From: Thermoplasmata archaeon
GTDB lineage: Archaea > Thermoplasmatota > Thermoplasmata > UBA10834
DNA length: 6,508 nt
NCBI GenBank assembly: GCA_013331315.1
Contig: DUGQ01000225.1
Location: 9,312-15,819 of the forward strand
Direction: 5' to 3'
Shown: positions 4,591 to 6,508 of the stretch, piece by piece
Numbering within the stretch: the first letter of the stretch is position 1
Layout: each line of letters opens with the position of its first letter
Made by a program: the position numbers and the translations under genes
Notes under the pieces: model-generated
Told to the model about the DNA's origin: nothing
Seen by the model: the letters and a program-made list of their open reading frames with translations, nothing else
Databases searched by the model: none

Positions 4591-6508
4591 TCAGCGGTCC
4601 GTAGAATCCTCCCTGACGATCCTATACGCCCTCGGAGGCACATGGATCTCGAAGCGCGCCCCCTCGTGCTCGACACCGGTCTCCCTGAGGATCATCCCGG
4701 TTATCCTGAGTATCTCCACCGACAGGAACAGCCCATGGCTCCTGCCACTCTTCACGTGTTCCCTCTGGAAGATGCTCTCCTTTCGATTCGGCGGGATTCC
4801 GATACCGTCATCAGTCATGACTATCGTCAGCCCGTCAGCCCCTTCTGAGTAGGAGAGCGAGATTGCGGTGACGCTCTCTCCATGCTTCAGCGAGTTGGTG
4901 ATCAGGTTGTGAAGGACCTTTGGGAACATCGGGTCCGCGTAGACCTCCACGCCCTGTAATCGAGGCTCAAACTTCGTACCGGTCAGGTCAATGCCCTCAA
5001 GGGCGGCGTCAAGGGCGTCCTCGAGCCCCATCCATTTCGGGCGGTTGACGCCCACATCCTCGTACTCGCTCGTGAACTCCATCAGTGCCACGAGGCTGTC
5101 TGTCGTGGCCGCGACCTTGCGTAGGTGGTCACGCACCTCAGGCTCCTTTGACGTGCCCATCGCCATGTCGAGCCACCCCTTCTGTATTGTCATCTGGTTC
5201 AGTGCGTCGTGTCGGGTGATGGACGCGAGGACCCCCAACTTCTCGTTGGCCTTCTCCAAGTCCTCCGTTCTCTCCTTCACGATGGCATCCAGGTCTGAGT
5301 ACATGCGATCCAGTTGGGACGCCATGTCGTCGAACGAGTCTGCCAGGACGCCGAGCTCATCGGTCCGGTTGCTGCCTATCCTCCGGTTCAGGTCCCCTCG
5401 GGCCATGCTCTTCGTGACGCTCTCCAGTTCCGCTATGGGCCCGGTTATCGATCGGGAGAGGATGACGGCGACGATCGTCCCGAGCGCTATGGTCAGGACG
5501 GTCACCATGAGCACTCCGAGCTGCATGTCGGTCGCGGGGCCCAGCACCTCGTCCTCGGAATGGCTGAGGAATACGATCCACTCTGAGCCTTCGTAGTCAT
5601 GGTAGCCCGAGGACACGACGTAGGAGAACAAACGGTCGGTCTCCCCTTCTCTCTCAACGAAATGCCCTCTCTCTTCAGTCGCGTATACGAAGAAGGGACT
5701 CGAGGACACGTCCTGGAGGATCACGTACGCTCTTGAGGCGAATATCAGTCTACCCTCAGACGTGGTGATCTTCAGCTCGCTGGTCTCATAGCCTAGTGAT
5801 ATGTGCTCTATGTCGTTGACGATGGCCAATATGTTTATCATGGCCATTGCGACGCCGACGACATCTCCTGAGTCGTCCTCGATTGCCATGCAGGCGCACA
5901 CGCCGTATGTGCTCGAGACATCGTCATACACGATGTCGGAATGATACATCTCCATCTCCGTCGAGAACGCGCTCTGCCACCAGCCCTTGTCGTCCTGCCT
6001 GTAGTCTGAGGGTCTGTGGGTGGTGGCGACGACCGCCCCGTACTCGTTCGTGATGAGAATCTCTCCGAAGGTCGCGATGCTGTGTTCAGTTGTGTAGTGA
6101 TCCACCAGCTGGGCCCTGAGCGTGAGCGACATCTCGTTCCCGAGAATCGTCGCCATAGATTCCGGGATCTCATCGGGTTCGGCTGATGTCCAGTTCTCAT
6201 CGATCTCGTCAATGTAGGACCGTGGGTCGTCCATGGCGTCGAAGGCGGCGTTCGAGTCGACCAATTGCGATGTCACGTTGGGACCGACCACGACCGTCAG
6301 CACCTCGTGGGACCTCAGTTGAATCATCATGTCCATCGAGGTTGACAGGCTCTCGGCGATTGCCTCTGATGCCAGACCGACACCTTCGGCGAGGGCCTCC
6401 CGCCCCCTCATGGACGAGTACAAGGCTAGAGAGGCGAGCATCAGGAGCAGGACAATGAATCCCGCCGCTAATCTCATGCCTATCTTTGAGAACAGACGCC
6501 TCTGGAGC
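4591..6508 (-). CDS. Membrane-bound sensor histidine kinase: double-Cache-like sensor, HAMP, HisKA-like, HATPase (5' end probably outside window)
   Basis: A two-component sensor kinase expected to sense an extracellular small molecule and autophosphorylate a histidine. Numbered from the ATG at 6477 (628 residues): membrane helix 1 at about 4-21; extracytoplasmic sensor 22-318; helix 2 at about 319-341; HAMP 342-393; a coiled-coil linker to about 415; phospho-acceptor motif SITRHDALNQ with H423; and an ATP-binding domain at about 510-615. The sensor has the Cache signature KGWWQSAF (164-171), DIVYDDVSSTYGV (181-193) and DDSGDVVGVAMAMINI (201-216), followed by a second lobe (about 234-305), so it looks like a double Cache. 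The ATPase shows the N box HNLITNSLKHG (523-533), the G1 box DDGIGIP (556-562) and a G2 region SGRSHGLFLS in which the first glycine of GLGL is replaced. The C-terminus GARFEIHVP...AYR is common in euryarchaeal kinases. The frame remains open beyond 6477 (LQRRLFSKIG) to the edge, with no Shine-Dalgarno before that ATG, so the true start is probably upstream. No response regulator is in the window. Confidence 0.9.
   Translation of the reverse strand, partial: LQRRLFSKIGMRLAAGFIVLLLMLASLALYSSMRGREALAEGVGLASEAIAESLSTSMDMMIQLRSHEVLTVVVGPNVTSQLVDSNAAFDAMDDPRSYIDEIDENWTSAEPDEIPESMATILGNEMSLTLRAQLVDHYTTEHSIATFGEILITNEYGAVVATTHRPSDYRQDDKGWWQSAFSTEMEMYHSDIVYDDVSSTYGVCACMAIEDDSGDVVGVAMAMINILAIVNDIEHISLGYETSELKITTSEGRLIFASRAYVILQDVSSSPFFVYATEERGHFVEREGETDRLFSYVVSSGYHDYEGSEWIVFLSHSEDEVLGPATDMQLGVLMVTVLTIALGTIVAVILSRSITGPIAELESVTKSMARGDLNRRIGSNRTDELGVLADSFDDMASQLDRMYSDLDAIVKERTEDLEKANEKLGVLASITRHDALNQMTIQKGWLDMAMGTSKEPEVRDHLRKVAATTDSLVALMEFTSEYEDVGVNRPKWMGLEDALDAALEGIDLTGTKFEPRLQGVEVYADPMFPKVLHNLITNSLKHGESVTAISLSYSEGADGLTIVMTDDGIGIPPNRKESIFQREHVKSGRSHGLFLSVEILRITGMILRETGVEHEGARFEIHVPPRAYRIVREDSTDR

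Overview
The window looks archaeal. It carries an archaeal DUF424-type gene directly upstream of an NMD3-family ribosomal protein gene, a two-subunit class I (4Fe-4S) fumarase, BRE/TATA-like promoter elements, and a histidine kinase whose phospho-acceptor and C-terminal motifs resemble those common in methanogens and Thermoplasmatota. The DNA is GC-rich (by eye about 60%). My best guess is a GC-rich euryarchaeal or Thermoplasmatota lineage, but the window alone does not fix the phylum.

Plus strand, 1-2853: the 3' part of a DUF424 gene is followed after one nucleotide by nmd3 (TTG start), a translation/ribosome module that probably began upstream of the window. After a 76-nt gap holding a promoter-like element and a strong Shine-Dalgarno sequence come the fumarase alpha and beta subunits. 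These sit nearly end to end and together form the iron-sulfur enzyme that interconverts fumarate and malate.

Minus strand, 2896-6508: two genes read back towards the fumarase genes. The 5'-most (right edge) is a membrane-bound histidine kinase with an extracytoplasmic double-Cache-like sensor, HAMP, a dimerisation/phospho-acceptor domain and an ATPase domain. It stays open to the window edge, so its true start is probably outside. Downstream of it, behind its own TATA-like element, lies a secreted, membrane-anchored surface protein. It has five tandem carboxypeptidase-regulatory-like beta-sandwich repeats, 13 N-glycosylation sequons, one C-terminal membrane helix and a very acidic cytoplasmic tail.

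The window is gene-dense. Intergenic stretches are 1, 76, 5, 42 and 69 nt, so no gap exceeds 300 bases. I see no RNA gene, CRISPR array, insertion sequence or integration site. The left half is ordinary housekeeping sequence. The most interesting part is the right half, where a two-transmembrane sensor kinase sits beside a heavily sequon-decorated repeat protein of unknown role. I found no convincing evidence of a wholly new multi-gene system.
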